Notes: a model not told the origin generated them from the sequence alone. A stretch of DNA of 64,000 nucleotides from Halostreptopolyspora alba (GCA_003725585.1 RJMB01000020.1:38656-102655); one strand, 5' to 3'; positions 51,427-61,989 are shown, numbered from the stretch's first letter. Made by a program: numbers and translations.

Positions 51427-51911
51427 TCGGACCTCCGCCATTCACCGCTCTTGCCACCGGTCTTGTGCTCGAGCCGCACGTCGCTCACCACCGCCTCAGG
51501 GTCGATGGCCTTGACCATGTCGACCAGGCCGAGCGCCGCTGTCATGACGCAGGTGAACGCCTCCATCTCCACACCCGTGCGGTCGGCGGTGCGCACGGTC
51601 GCGCTGATGCGCACCTCGCCGTCACCGACCTCGAGGTTCACGTCGGCTCCGTGCACGGCGATCGGGTGGCACAGCGGCACGAGGTCAGGGGTGCGCTTGG
51701 CTCCCTGGATTCCCGCGAGCCGGGCGACGGCCAGTGCGTCCCCCTTGGGGACCTCGCCCTCCCGAAGTGCCGCGACGACCTCGGGGGAGACCAGCACGCG
51801 GCCGGTCGCGGTGGCGGTGCGGGCGTTGACGTCCTTGGCCGTGACGTCGACCATGCGGGCCGAGCCGGAGGAGTCGAGATGGGTGAACCCGGTCGGGTGG
51901 GAGTCGGGCAT
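51423..51911 (-). CDS. moaC: Cyclic pyranopterin monophosphate synthase accessory protein MoaC
   Basis: 162 aa. With MoaA it converts GTP to cyclic pyranopterin monophosphate, the first step of molybdenum cofactor synthesis. Marks: GFTHLDSSGSARMVDVTAKDVNARTATA, GIQGAKRTPDLVPLCHPI, GVEMEAFTCVMTAALGLVDMVKAID and VRLEHKTGGKSG. Length and motifs are normal. It starts 121 bases after moeA and overlaps mog by four bases. Confidence 0.96.
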   Translation of the reverse strand: MPDSHPTGFTHLDSSGSARMVDVTAKDVNARTATATGRVLVSPEVVAALREGEVPKGDALAVARLAGIQGAKRTPDLVPLCHPIAVHGADVNLEVGDGEVRISATVRTADRTGVEMEAFTCVMTAALGLVDMVKAIDPEAVVSDVRLEHKTGGKSGEWRRSE

Positions 51912-52032
51912 CGGAGGGACGCGCTTTCTTCGACGAGGCCGGATGGCGGGCGGGACGGTTCCGACGTTACGCCGATCGCGGGCCGCTCGACACCCGCTGC
52001 ACCGTACTCGTGGGAACTCTCGGGCCGCTCTC

Positions 52033-53271
52033 TCAGGGCGAGCCGGGCAGCGTCAGCACGTCCACGATACTGCCCCGCGCGAGCTCGGTGACGGACTCGG
52101 GAACGACCACCAGGGCGTTGGCCCCGGCCAGCGCGGACAACTGGTGCGAGCCCTGCCGCGTGGCGGGCCGTACCGTGTATCCGGCGCCCTCGATGGTGCT
52201 GTCGTAGTCCAGGGCCGCCCGCAGGAACGACCGCTTGCCGGAGGGGGAGGACACGGGGGCCGAGAGCCGTGCGCGCACCGTCGGTGGCGGGCCGGCGTCC
52301 AGTCCGCGCATCCGGTCCAGCAGGGGGCGCGCGAACAGGTGGAACGACACGAAGGAGCTGACCGGGTTTCCGGGCAGCGTCAGGATCGGTGTCGCGGTGT
52401 CAGCGTCGCCGACGACGCCGGCCCCCTGCGGCATGCCCGGCTGCATGGCGACCTTCTCGAAACGGACCGTCCCCCGTTTCGACAGGACCTCCTTGACGGC
52501 GTCGTAGGCGCCCATACTCACCCCACCCGTCGTCAGGACGAGATCGGCACGGGCGAGTACACCATCGAGCGTGCTGGCGATAGTGGCGGGGTCGTCCCCG
52601 ATGAAACCGTACCTTTCGGCCTCACACCCGGTGTCCACAGCGGCGGCGGTGAGCATGAAGCTGTTGGACTCGTGTATCTGCCCGGCACCGAGTGGCTGGC
52701 CGGGCTCCACCAGCTCCTCCCCGGTCGACAGCACGACGACGCGTGGGCGGGGATACGTCCGGACCGTGTCGCAGCCGGTGGCGGCGAGCACGGCCAGCTC
52801 CGCGGCTCCCAGCCGAACACCCGCGCGCAGCACCTCGGCGCCCGCCTCGACGTCCTCCCCCACCCCGCGGATCGCGTTGCCCTCGCGCACCGCGCGGGTG
52901 ACGGTCACCTCCCGCGTGGCGCCGTCGGTCCCCTCCACCGGAACAACGGCGGTGGCGCCGGCGGGCAACGGCGCACCGGTCATGATCCGCGCGCACCGTC
53001 CGGGGGCGATCTCCCGCGTGGTGGTGTCCCCAGCGGGGATGTCGGCCACAACGGGCAACCGCACCGGGGTCTCCGGTGTCGCGCCGGCGACGTCGGAGGC
53101 CACCACCGCGTACCCGTCCATCGAAGAGTTGTCGAACGGGGGCAGCGACACCGGCGAGGTGACCGGTAGCGCGAGCACCGAACCGTGCGCCCGGAGCAGC
53201 CCCGTCCCGACCGGCTCGAGGGGATCCGCGAGCTCCAGGACGTCGCGGACGTGCTGTTCCACGCTCTTCAT
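52033..53271 (-). CDS. moeA: Molybdopterin molybdenumtransferase MoeA
   Basis: 412 aa. Inserts molybdate into adenylated molybdopterin. Marks: LPPFDNSSMDGYAVVASDV, GRCARIMTGAPLPAGATAVVPVE, VVVLSTGEELVEPGQPLGAGQIHESN, TTGGVSMGAYDAVKEVL and LTLPGNPVSSFVSFHLF. The domain order is standard. It lies 30 bases downstream of galU and is probably transcribed with it. That links cofactor synthesis to nucleotide-sugar supply, a grouping common in actinobacteria. Confidence 0.96.
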   Translation of the reverse strand: MKSVEQHVRDVLELADPLEPVGTGLLRAHGSVLALPVTSPVSLPPFDNSSMDGYAVVASDVAGATPETPVRLPVVADIPAGDTTTREIAPGRCARIMTGAPLPAGATAVVPVEGTDGATREVTVTRAVREGNAIRGVGEDVEAGAEVLRAGVRLGAAELAVLAATGCDTVRTYPRPRVVVLSTGEELVEPGQPLGAGQIHESNSFMLTAAAVDTGCEAERYGFIGDDPATIASTLDGVLARADLVLTTGGVSMGAYDAVKEVLSKRGTVRFEKVAMQPGMPQGAGVVGDADTATPILTLPGNPVSSFVSFHLFARPLLDRMRGLDAGPPPTVRARLSAPVSSPSGKRSFLRAALDYDSTIEGAGYTVRPATRQGSHQLSALAGANALVVVPESVTELARGSIVDVLTLPGSP

Positions 53272-53301
53272 AGTGTTTCCCCAGGTTGGTCGGTGACGTG
53301 T

Positions 53302-54228
53302 TTACGCTTCGGGGCTGTCGTGCTCGGCCACGAACTCACGTAGCCACGGCAGCAGCTCCGCCGCGAGATCGGGACGCTCACACGCGAATTCCACCACAGT
53401 GCGAAGGTAGTCGGCCTTGTTTCCGGTGTCGTAGCGCCGACCGCGGAACCGGACACCGTACACCGGCCCCCCGTCGTCGGGTTCGCGGCGGGCGAGCTCA
53501 CGCAGCGCGTCCGTCAGTTGGATCTCCCCCCCACGTCCGGGGGGTGTCTTCCGTAGCACGGCGAAGACCGCCGGATCACAGATGTAGCGCCCGATGATGG
53601 CCCAACGGCTCGGGGCCTCGTCGCGGGGCGGTTTCTCCACGAGGTCGTTGACGAGGACGACGTCCTCCTCGGCGGTCTCCTCGATGCCCGCGCACCCGTA
53701 CAGCGAGACCTGCTCCGGCTCGACCTCCATGAGGGCGACGACACTCCCGCCGTACCTCTCCCGCACGTCGATCATCCGCTTCAGCAGGGCCGCGTGCTCA
53801 CTGATGATGTCGTCGCCGAGAAGTATCGCGAAGGGCTCGTGGCCAACATGGGCGTCGGCGCACAGCACGGCGTGTCCGAGCCCGCGCGGCTCCCCCTGGC
53901 GGACGTAGTGCACCTGGGCGAGTTCGCTGGACTCCCGTACCGAGTACAGCCGTTGGATGTCGTCCTTCGCTCGCAGCGCCTCCTCCAGCTCGTAGGCGCG
54001 ATCGAAGTGGTCCTCAATGGAGCGTTTGCTGCGTCCCGTGACCATCAGGACATCGCCGAGGCCGGCCGCCACCGCCTCCTCCACGACGTACTGGATCGCG
54101 GGCTTGTCCACGATGGGCAGCATCTCCTTGGGGGTGGCCTTCGTCGCCGGGAGGAACCGGGTTCCCAGACCGGCCGCGGGCACCACCGCCTTGGTCACGC
54201 GGGACAGCGCGCTCTGTGAATGGCTCAT
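53302..54228 (-). CDS. galU: UTP-glucose-1-phosphate uridylyltransferase
   Basis: 308 aa. Makes UDP-glucose for glycans and trehalose. Marks: VTKAVVPAAGLGTRFLPATKATPKEMLPIVDKPAIQYVVEE, EPRGLGHAVLCADAHVG, LLGDDIISEH and YDTGNKADYLRTVVEFA. ATG 54228 is the first gene of the galU-moeA-moaC-mog-rimJ-sepX series. It is divergent from the 5-formyl-THF cyclo-ligase gene at 54391, with promoters expected in the 162-base gap. Confidence 0.96.
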   Translation of the reverse strand: MSHSQSALSRVTKAVVPAAGLGTRFLPATKATPKEMLPIVDKPAIQYVVEEAVAAGLGDVLMVTGRSKRSIEDHFDRAYELEEALRAKDDIQRLYSVRESSELAQVHYVRQGEPRGLGHAVLCADAHVGHEPFAILLGDDIISEHAALLKRMIDVRERYGGSVVALMEVEPEQVSLYGCAGIEETAEEDVVLVNDLVEKPPRDEAPSRWAIIGRYICDPAVFAVLRKTPPGRGGEIQLTDALRELARREPDDGGPVYGVRFRGRRYDTGNKADYLRTVVEFACERPDLAAELLPWLREFVAEHDSPEA

Positions 54229-54390
54229 GACGGCACCTTAGGTCACATCCCTGTCGGGACTTACCCGAGACGCCCTGGCTGACCTGCGCCTGTACGGGAA
54301 TCCCCCGGTCGGCGCGGTGCGCGACCCGAGACGTTCACTCCCGGTTCGGCCGGCCCTCACTTCGGGCCCGCGAGCTGAGAGACTCGCACC

Positions 54391-54990
54391 ATGAACACCC
54401 ACACGAGCACCGGCATGAGCGCCGAGTCGAAGCGGGAGATGCGCCAACGGATACGAGCGGCGCGGCGGGAGATGCCCGAGGAGCGGCGGGCACGGGCAGG
54501 ATCGGCGTTCCGCGACGCGCTCACCACCCTGCCCCAGCTCACGATGGGTGGAACCGTGGCCGTGTACTACTCCGTGGGTACCGAGCCCGACACCCACAAA
54601 CTGGTCACGGCCCTGTGGAAGCGGGGCACCTACGTCCTCCTGCCGGTCTTCCTGCCCAGCCGGGAACTCGACTGGGCGGGCTACGACGGCCCCGACAGTC
54701 TCGGCTACACCGACCAGGGGCTGCTGGAGCCCACAGGGCCCCGCTACGGGGTTGACGCCGTGCGGCGGTGCGCCGCGGTCGTCTGCCCGGCGCTCGCGGT
54801 GGACCGGCGAGGGCTGCGGCTCGGCAAGGGGGCGGGGTGTTATGACCGGGCACTGAGCTATGTCGGTCCGAACACCCGAACCATCGCCGTGATTTACGAC
54901 ACAGAGTTCGTGGACTCGGTTCCCTCGGAGGACCACGACCGCCCCGTTCACGGGGTAGTCACCCCGCAGCGGGGGGTCCACTGGTTCTGA
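54391..54990 (+). CDS. 5-formyltetrahydrofolate cyclo-ligase
   Basis: 199 aa. Converts 5-formyl-THF and ATP to 5,10-methenyl-THF, salvaging the storage folate. Marks: KREMRQRIRAARREMPEE (substrate-binding basic start), VAVYYSVGTEPDTHKLVTALWKRG, VVCPALAVDRRGLRLGKGAGCYDRAL and VIYDTEFVDSVPSEDHDRPVHGVVTP. ATG 54391 or 54415 (MSAESK) are possible starts. It is divergent from galU, which is the usual neighbour in actinobacteria, and is followed on the same strand by fmdB and the SAF gene. Confidence 0.94.
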   Translation: MNTHTSTGMSAESKREMRQRIRAARREMPEERRARAGSAFRDALTTLPQLTMGGTVAVYYSVGTEPDTHKLVTALWKRGTYVLLPVFLPSRELDWAGYDGPDSLGYTDQGLLEPTGPRYGVDAVRRCAAVVCPALAVDRRGLRLGKGAGCYDRALSYVGPNTRTIAVIYDTEFVDSVPSEDHDRPVHGVVTPQRGVHWF

Positions 54991-55161
54991 GGGGCGGAAC
55001 AGCGGGATCACGGCCGGCGTTATCCGCCTCGGGCAGTGACGGTGGGGGCAGATCAACCGCGGTACCGGTGTCGGTGTCATGACCCCGATGTCGCGGTCGT
55101 GCCTCGTGAACGCGTAATATTTAGCAGTCGACGGGTGAGAGTGCCAGCCGAGGAGGAGCAC

Positions 55162-55548
55162 GTGCCTACATACCAGTACGCCTGCACCGAGTGCAACGGT
55201 CAGTTGGAGAGGGTGCAGAGCTTCAGTGACGACCCGCTGACGGTGTGCCCCGACTGCCAGGGACGGCTGCGCAAGGTGTACTCGGCCGTGGGGGTCGTCT
55301 TCAAGGGATCGGGCTTTTACAAGACCGACAGCGGCTCCGGATCCAAGAGCGCCTCGTCCAACGGCGGCGCGGAGAGCACCAGCGAGAGCAACGGCTCCGC
55401 CTCCCCGGACTCGGGTTCCACCGACGGTTCGAGCGGCTCCGACGGTTCCTCGGGCGAGTCCTCCGGCGGCTCGTCGTCCGCCAGCGACTCTGGCGGGTCG
55501 AACGGCGCGTCGAGTACCTCCACCAGCACCACACCCGCCTCCACCTGA
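55162..55548 (+). CDS. FmdB-family zinc-ribbon protein
   Basis: 128 aa. The N-terminal zinc ribbon has four Cys (YACTECNGQLERV and VCPDCQGRLRKVYSAVG), the FmdB regulatory-protein pattern, followed by KGSGFYKTD. The second half is almost only Ser, Gly, Asp and Thr, so disordered. GTG 55162 follows AGGAGGAG; the frame is open to 55036. The family's role is unclear (it was first linked to formamidase regulation). A 9-bp terminator hairpin follows. Confidence 0.88.
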   Translation: MPTYQYACTECNGQLERVQSFSDDPLTVCPDCQGRLRKVYSAVGVVFKGSGFYKTDSGSGSKSASSNGGAESTSESNGSASPDSGSTDGSSGSDGSSGESSGGSSSASDSGGSNGASSTSTSTTPAST

Positions 55549-55556
55549 CCCACGTG

Positions 55557-55581
55557 GGCCCGGCCGGCGAAGGGCCGGGCC
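55557..55581 (+). terminator. Hairpin terminator after fmdB
   Basis: GGCCCGGCC (55557-55565) pairs with GGCCGGGCC (55573-55581), loop GGCGAAG, nine bases after the fmdB stop. No T-tract. Confidence 0.65.
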
Positions 55582-55656
55582 TGTGGACAGCCGGCACGAC
55601 CCGCGTTCGGCGGCTTACGGTTCGGGTATGGACGTCACCACCCGTACGGACACCCC

Positions 55657-56295
55657 ATGACTCCGCACCGGCTCGTGCTCGGCGGTTTCCTCGCTCGACA
55701 CCGGCGCGGGCTCGGCGCGCTCTGCGCCGTGCTCGCCCTCGCCGGAGCGGTGCTGCTCCTGCGCCCACCTCCCGAACCCACGGTTGAGGTGCTCGTCGCC
55801 TCGCGCGACCTCACCGCGGTGTCCCCGGTTCGCGACGGGGACACCGCGGTACGGTCCCTGCCCGGCTTCGCGGTGCCCGATGGTGCCCTGCGTCCCGACA
55901 CCGATCCCACCGGGGAGAGCCTCACCGGACCCGTACTGCGTGGCGAGGTACTGACCACCGCGCGGATCGCCGACCCACCCGCCGAGGCGTACGGGGACGG
56001 TCTGGTGGCCGCCCCGGTCCGGATCGCCGACCCCGGCTCCGTGGCGCTTCTCGGACCGGGGCGCAGGGTGGACATCCTCGCCTCCGGCGCCGATCCGTTC
56101 ACCGGCGACGGCGCCGCGGGACCCGCCACGGCCGTGGTCACCGACCGTCCCGTGATCGCCGTCCCGGACGGGGACGACGCCGCGGCCCACGGGGACTCCG
56201 GGGCGCTCATCCTGGTCGCTGTCCCACCCGAGGAGGCCCGTGCCCTGGCCGGGCACGCGGCGGCCGGCCACCTGTCGGTGAGCATCACGGGCTGA
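55657..56295 (+). CDS. SAF-domain protein (RcpC/CpaB-like)
   Basis: 212 aa. One N-terminal span (GLGALCAVLALAGAVLLL) then an SAF domain (VEVLVASRDLTAVSPVRDGDTAVRSLPGFAVPDGAL, LRGEVLTTARI) and an RcpC-like part (VAAPVRIADPGSVALLGPGRRVDILAS, VTDRPVIAVP, GALILVAVPPEEARALAGHAAAGHLSVSI). Related proteins guide Flp pilus assembly, but no pilus genes are near. In actinobacteria this protein commonly follows fmdB without pilus genes, so its role may differ. It ends just before the convergent M15 peptidase gene. Confidence 0.82.
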   Translation: MTPHRLVLGGFLARHRRGLGALCAVLALAGAVLLLRPPPEPTVEVLVASRDLTAVSPVRDGDTAVRSLPGFAVPDGALRPDTDPTGESLTGPVLRGEVLTTARIADPPAEAYGDGLVAAPVRIADPGSVALLGPGRRVDILASGADPFTGDGAAGPATAVVTDRPVIAVPDGDDAAAHGDSGALILVAVPPEEARALAGHAAAGHLSVSITG

Positions 56296-56321
56296 TCGTG
56301 CTCCCCGCCGGAGCCCGGAGT

Positions 56322-57449
56322 CTACTGCTGGGCGTCCTTGTACTCCCAGTGCCAGGGTTCGAACGGGTTCGACTTCGCCCAGTCGGGGTGGTGCCAGCCG
56401 TACTCGCCGCCGTTGGCCTCCAACCAGTTGAACTGCTCGGAGCGGTAATTCTGCACACCGCCGCACAGATCAATCGCCAGGCCGTAGCCGTGGTTGCTCG
56501 TACCGGGTACGGCGGCGTTGCCGGGCGGCTGCTCGGCGTAGACGCGGTGCTGGTTGGGCAGGTCCCGGTAGGAGCTGGTGACACACATCTGGGTGCCGAA
56601 CTCCTCGGCGTACGCCTCGTTCAGCTTGAGAAAGTCCACGGCCGCGTCAGCCCGCAGCAGCTCACCGTCCTCGTGCAGCTCGCACAGTGACTCCTCGGGC
56701 AACAGCCCGTTGGGGGCGCCGCTGGCCGCCTCCCACGCCTCGGGGTCGCACTCCACACCGGCCATGTAGGCGTCGATGTCCATGCCGCGGTCCTCGAGTT
56801 CCTCGGTGAGCTCGTTCGTGCTCTTCTCGGACTTCTCGCGCAGGTCCGCCAGGTCGTCCTCCAGCTCCACCTTCTCCAGCTGGGTCTCCGCCTGCAGATC
56901 CTGGGCCTCACTGGTGAGATCGGTCTGTTTCTCCCGTAGCTCGGTGGCCTCCTCGAGAAGAGCCTCCTTGTCCTCGGAGAGCTTGACCACGTGCGACTCG
57001 ACCTGGAGGTCCTCATCGATCGTGCCCGATGTCATCAGCGCCAGGGTGCCGCCGTCGGGCTGCTGGTAGAGCGTACTGGCCAGTTCCGACAGCGGCTCGC
57101 GCATCTCCGCGAGCTCCAACTCGGTCTCCTGTAGCTCGTGCAGCGTGGACACCAGCTCGTCCTGGGCCTCCTCCAGGGCCTTCTCGCGCTCGGTGTACTC
57201 CTCGGTGGCCTCCTCCAGCTCGTCCTTGGCCTTCTCGGCTTTCTCCTTGAGACTCTCGAGATCGTCGGCGGCGGCGGGTGTGGGCATCATCACCTGGGCG
57301 CCGGGCACGGCGAACAGCGCGACCAACACCGCGAGGACGACCGTCTGCGCGAAACGCGTCCTGAACCGGGGGCGGCTGGTGAGGACGGACAGGATCCCGC
57401 TTCTCGGTACGCGGGACGATCGCCGCGTCGAATCGAGAGAGAACGGCAC
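56322..57449 (-). CDS. M15-family D,D-peptidase with N-terminal coiled coil
   Basis: 375 aa. Signal segment FAQTVVLAVLVALFAVPGAQV, then a long Glu/Lys-rich coiled coil (DDLESLKEKAEKAKDELEEA to LREKSEKSTNELTEEL, residues about 62-225). A VanY-like M15 peptidase domain follows: VTSSYRDLPNQHRVYAE, GTSNHGYGLAIDLCGG (metal ligands His and Asp) and GEYGWHHPDWAKSNPFEPWHWEY (catalytic HxH). It probably trims peptidoglycan stem peptides outside the membrane. GTG 57449 follows GGAGGAT; the frame is open to 57515. It converges on the SAF gene. Confidence 0.88.
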   Translation of the reverse strand: MPFSLDSTRRSSRVPRSGILSVLTSRPRFRTRFAQTVVLAVLVALFAVPGAQVMMPTPAAADDLESLKEKAEKAKDELEEATEEYTEREKALEEAQDELVSTLHELQETELELAEMREPLSELASTLYQQPDGGTLALMTSGTIDEDLQVESHVVKLSEDKEALLEEATELREKQTDLTSEAQDLQAETQLEKVELEDDLADLREKSEKSTNELTEELEDRGMDIDAYMAGVECDPEAWEAASGAPNGLLPEESLCELHEDGELLRADAAVDFLKLNEAYAEEFGTQMCVTSSYRDLPNQHRVYAEQPPGNAAVPGTSNHGYGLAIDLCGGVQNYRSEQFNWLEANGGEYGWHHPDWAKSNPFEPWHWEYKDAQQ

Positions 57450-57820
57450 GAGGATCCTCCGACAGCCTGTATTCGGTCGTTCACGTGGCCGTATCGCAAC
57501 GTACCCCATGTCCACAACCGGACAGGTCAGGACAAAATACCGGGGGTGCGACTCGGTGTGTCGCGAAGCAGTGCGGGGGCGAGCCCCTCACACTTCACGG
57601 TCTCCCAACAATCGGGACGCCACCACCCTGCCGGATCCGCGCCATCCCGGCACCTCAACACCGCCGCATGAGGAAACGGCGCGAGTATGATGAAGGTCAC
57701 GTAAGGGTAATGACAACTTCTTCGCGAGTAAGGGTACTCAATGAAGACAGGTGGCCAACCCCGGATCTCGGATTCGTTCTGACACGGCGGCCCAAACTCC
57801 GCTACGCTAGTGCGCCGAAC
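57450..57820. other. Intergenic region before tRNA-Arg
   Basis: About 370 bases with no gene I can support. 57680-57740 is AT-richer (ATGATGAAGGTCACGTAAGGG and TTCTTCGCGAGTAAGGG), probably promoter DNA for tRNA-Arg on the plus strand or the peptidase on the minus strand. Confidence 0.4.
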
Positions 57821-57893
57821 GGCCTCATAGCTCAGGGGACAGAGCACCACTCTCCTAAAGTGGGTGTCGGAGGTTCGAATCCTCCTGGGGCCA
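57821..57893 (+). tRNA. tRNA-Arg (anticodon CCU)
   Basis: A 73-nucleotide cloverleaf: acceptor GGCCTCA/TGGGGCC, anticodon arm CCACT-CTCCTAA-AGTGG with anticodon CCT, T arm GGAGG-TTCGAAT-CCTCC. Discriminator A. CCA is not encoded. It reads the rare AGG codon in this GC-rich genome. Confidence 0.95.
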
Positions 57894-58292
57894 CAAGACG
57901 ATCCCAGTGGTCAGGCTCCGGTCGACTTCCCGTGGGAGTTCCCGTGTCTCGCGGGGTCGACACGCCACAGCCGCGTGCCTCGGAAGGGGTTCCGGAACAC
58001 CGCGCGCCCGGTGAGCGGGCGGATGACGCGAAAGTCCAGGCGGCCGGAGACAGAAGGTTTCCGTCTCGTACTGTCGTACTGTCCACTTGTCCGCTCGGCC
58101 CGACACTCACCGAGTTCGCCTCGTCCGGCTCCGGAGTACCGCACCGGCCCCGGACGAGGCGGATCCTACGCGGTCAGCGGGCTGGGCACCTCGGGTATCA
58201 CGACCCGTCTCCTCCGTTCACGCCGCAACAGCCGATCCCGCACGGTGTGGACCGATACAGGAGACGGCACCCGTTCCGGGTGGAGGGCGCGG
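57894..58292. other. Intergenic region after tRNA-Arg
   Basis: About 400 bases. tRNA-Arg genes are common integration sites, but I see no integrase and no repeat of the tRNA 3' end downstream in the window. Open frames here (such as one crossing the tRNA) look like chance. No feature is supported. Confidence 0.4.
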
Positions 58293-58589
58293 CTAACGGC
58301 GCTTCCGCAGTGCCCCGAGCGCTCGGAGCCCGCCGAGCAGGACCAACCCGCCGATCAGGGTCAGCACACCGATCGTGAGCCATACGAGTGATCCGCCCGT
58401 GATGGGCTGGCATTCCGCGACGCACAGGACGGGCTGGATCCGGACGACGTCGGCCCCCTGCAGCACCCACAACAGGCCGAGCGGCGTCAGGAGGACTCCC
58501 GCGCCGACCCTGGCGACCTTGCGCCAGGTCGCCGCGGACCCCGGCTGCGCTCGGGCGCCTTTGGGGGTCGGAGATTCTGAGCGTGACAT
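58293..58589 (-). CDS. Small membrane protein of unknown function
   Basis: 98 aa with two hydrophobic segments (VGAGVLLTPLGLLWVLQGADVV and LVWLTIGVLTLIGGLVLLGGL), a short Cys-containing loop between them (VLCVAECQPI) and a basic C terminus (RALGALRKRR). This is like many actinobacterial two-span proteins. The frame is consistent and the 5' side is hydrophilic (MSRSESPTPKGARAQPG). No family recognised. It is divergent from the MarR-like gene at 58649. Confidence 0.65.
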   Translation of the reverse strand: MSRSESPTPKGARAQPGSAATWRKVARVGAGVLLTPLGLLWVLQGADVVRIQPVLCVAECQPITGGSLVWLTIGVLTLIGGLVLLGGLRALGALRKRR

Positions 58590-58648
58590 GGGGTGGCCCT
58601 CCGGACTATGATTGGTTATCAGGAAGCCTTAGAAGGGAACTTTATAAG

Positions 58649-59140
58649 GTGTCTGTACAAAGGACAAGTGAGACTCCGCTCCTGCCCCAGATCATCAGCC
58701 AGGTCTTCGACCGGCTCATGGACGATCTGCACCACCACCTCCACGAGGCCGGGTACGAGGACCTGCGACCCACCCACTGCCTCAACGTCCTCCGGATCAT
58801 GGACTGCGACGGCACACGCCCCACGGAGCTGGCCCGCCGGGCGGGGATGACACCTCAGGCGATGAACGAGCTGGTCAGCTACTTGGAGCGGCGCGACTAC
58901 GTACGGCGGATCCCCGACCCTGTCGACCGTCGAGGTCGGGTCGTGGTCTACGCCGACCGGGGCACGGCCGCCGCGAAGGTCGCGACCGACTTCTTCGCGG
59001 ACGCGGAGGCCCGCTGGGACGGCATCGTCGGCTCCGACCGGTTCCGGGACATGAAGTTCGCCCTGGCCGAGATTCTCGACTCCACCCCGGCCGGCGCCCC
59101 GATACACAACGGAGCCAGGAGCGTCGCCGGAGATCGGTGA
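58649..59140 (+). CDS. MarR-like winged-helix regulator
   Basis: 163 aa. The helix-turn-helix is DCDGTRPTELARRAGMTPQAMNELVSYLERRDYVRRIPDPVDRRGRVVVY (about residues 51-99), a MarR pattern, with dimerisation helices on each side. GTG 58649 is chosen; the frame is open to 58583 and overlaps the divergent gene. CCTTA (58627-58631) and TAAGG (58645-58649) form a short inverted repeat over the start that could be its operator. TATAAG at 58643 could be a -10. The target is unknown; the methyltransferase gene 133 bases downstream is one candidate. Confidence 0.8.
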   Translation: MSVQRTSETPLLPQIISQVFDRLMDDLHHHLHEAGYEDLRPTHCLNVLRIMDCDGTRPTELARRAGMTPQAMNELVSYLERRDYVRRIPDPVDRRGRVVVYADRGTAAAKVATDFFADAEARWDGIVGSDRFRDMKFALAEILDSTPAGAPIHNGARSVAGDR

Positions 59141-59272
59141 GAACAGCGCCGTTCGAGGGTCAGACGTCCCCGGCCACCCTCACGACGCTCCGATGCCCGA
59201 CGTCGCGTTCCTCCCCAACCGCGAATGGGAACGAGCCGGAGGAGCGCGCCCACACATCCCCGGGGGACGGCC

Positions 59273-59902
59273 ATGGTCACGGACTACTGGGAGAGCCTCG
59301 GGGCGACCAAGACCTTCACCCACCCGGTTCCCGTGGGGCTGGTCGCCGAGCACCTCACCCCGCGCTCCCGCATCCTCGACTTCGGGTGTGGCTACGGGCG
59401 GGCCATGCGCGAGCTCGCCCATGACGGATTCCGCAACACCGTGGGGGTTGACCCATCGGCGGCGCTGATCGCGCGCGGCCGCCGGGAGTCGCCCGAACTA
59501 CGGCTGGAGCACGCCCCGCGCCTCCCGCTGGAGGAGCCGGACGGCGCGTTCGACGCCGCCCTGCTCGTCTCGGTGCTGGCCGTCATTCCCGAGGACCGGG
59601 ACCAGCGCCGGGTCGCCGCCGAAGTCGAGCGGCTGTGCGCGCCCGGCGGGCTGGTGTTCCTGTGCGACTACCCGCTCCAGCCAAGCGAGCACTACCGGGC
59701 GGCCTACGCCGCCTCGTCCCATCCGATCCACGGTGTCTTCGAGACCCCGGAGGGTGGGGTGTTCCGCCACCACTCCCCCGAGCATCTGGCCGCACTCTTC
59801 GCGCACTGTGACCTCGTCCACGCCCGGGAGACGGAGTCAACCGGCCTGAGCGGTCACCCGATGCGCGCCTTACAGTGGGTACTGCGCAGGAGACGCCGCT
59901 GA
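59273..59902 (+). CDS. SAM-dependent class I methyltransferase
   Basis: 209 aa. The SAM-binding motif is SRILDFGCGYGRAMRELAHDGF (about residues 32-53), followed by GVDPSAALIARGR, then PDGAFDAALLVSVLAVIPEDRDQ and LCAPGGLVFLCDYPL. This is a methyltransferase-11/25 type for small molecules. The substrate cannot be told. ATG 59273 follows GGGGGACGG at six bases; the frame is open to 59225. It lies just before the rRNA operon. Confidence 0.85.
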   Translation: MVTDYWESLGATKTFTHPVPVGLVAEHLTPRSRILDFGCGYGRAMRELAHDGFRNTVGVDPSAALIARGRRESPELRLEHAPRLPLEEPDGAFDAALLVSVLAVIPEDRDQRRVAAEVERLCAPGGLVFLCDYPLQPSEHYRAAYAASSHPIHGVFETPEGGVFRHHSPEHLAALFAHCDLVHARETESTGLSGHPMRALQWVLRRRRR

Positions 59903-60436
59903 GCGCTCCTTCGACGTTGGAAAACTGGGGGAAGGGACGCGCCCGGTTTCCAGAAGTTCGACCTCGGGTACGGTACCCAACGAGACGCTCAGCCGGCCGG
60001 AAGGATGCCGGCCCGGTGCCGAGCTCTCCCCGGGGGCGGGGGCCGAACGGAGGGCTCGCCCGTGGGGCACGAACAGTTCCCTCGTCGCACTTTGCGATCC
60101 CGAGGAACACTCTCCTAGAATGGAAGCGGTTCCGCGGAGGAACGGGGTCCACATCAGGACACCTCTCCGGGAATTACAGCCCACAACCACGTGTTGGTTA
60201 GAATGGGATCACCGCGGAAGCGGACCCGCTGTCGAGCAGTCTCCAGTGGGGAGCACGCGGACAGACACAGATAACGAGACGACCGAGTTCTTTGCCGCGC
60301 CCAGCGTGGTGGGGCATACGCTCCTTGAGAACTCAACAGCGTGCCGAGGCCGATGGCCTGTGGCCCTGACGATCCGTGTGGTCGTAGCCACGGGTATTCG
60401 CCTGGCCCGTATATCGGGCCGGGTCACCAGGATTCC
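59903..60436 (+). promoter_or_regulatory. rRNA operon promoter and leader region
   Basis: About 530 bases before 16S. A good promoter is TTGCGA (60092-60097), 18 bp, TAGAAT (60116-60121). A second TAGAAT at 60199-60204 has a weaker -35, and TTTGCC (60291-60296), 18 bp, CATACG (60315-60320) is another candidate. TTGAGAACTCAACAGCGTGC (60324-60343) is the conserved actinobacterial rRNA leader element thought to act in antitermination and processing. Several promoters in tandem fit rRNA operons in this group. Confidence 0.7.

Positions 60437-61989
<1,553 letters not shown>

Noticed and set aside
57821..58292. Integration site at tRNA-Arg
   Set aside because: No integrase and no direct repeat of the tRNA 3' end could be found in the window.
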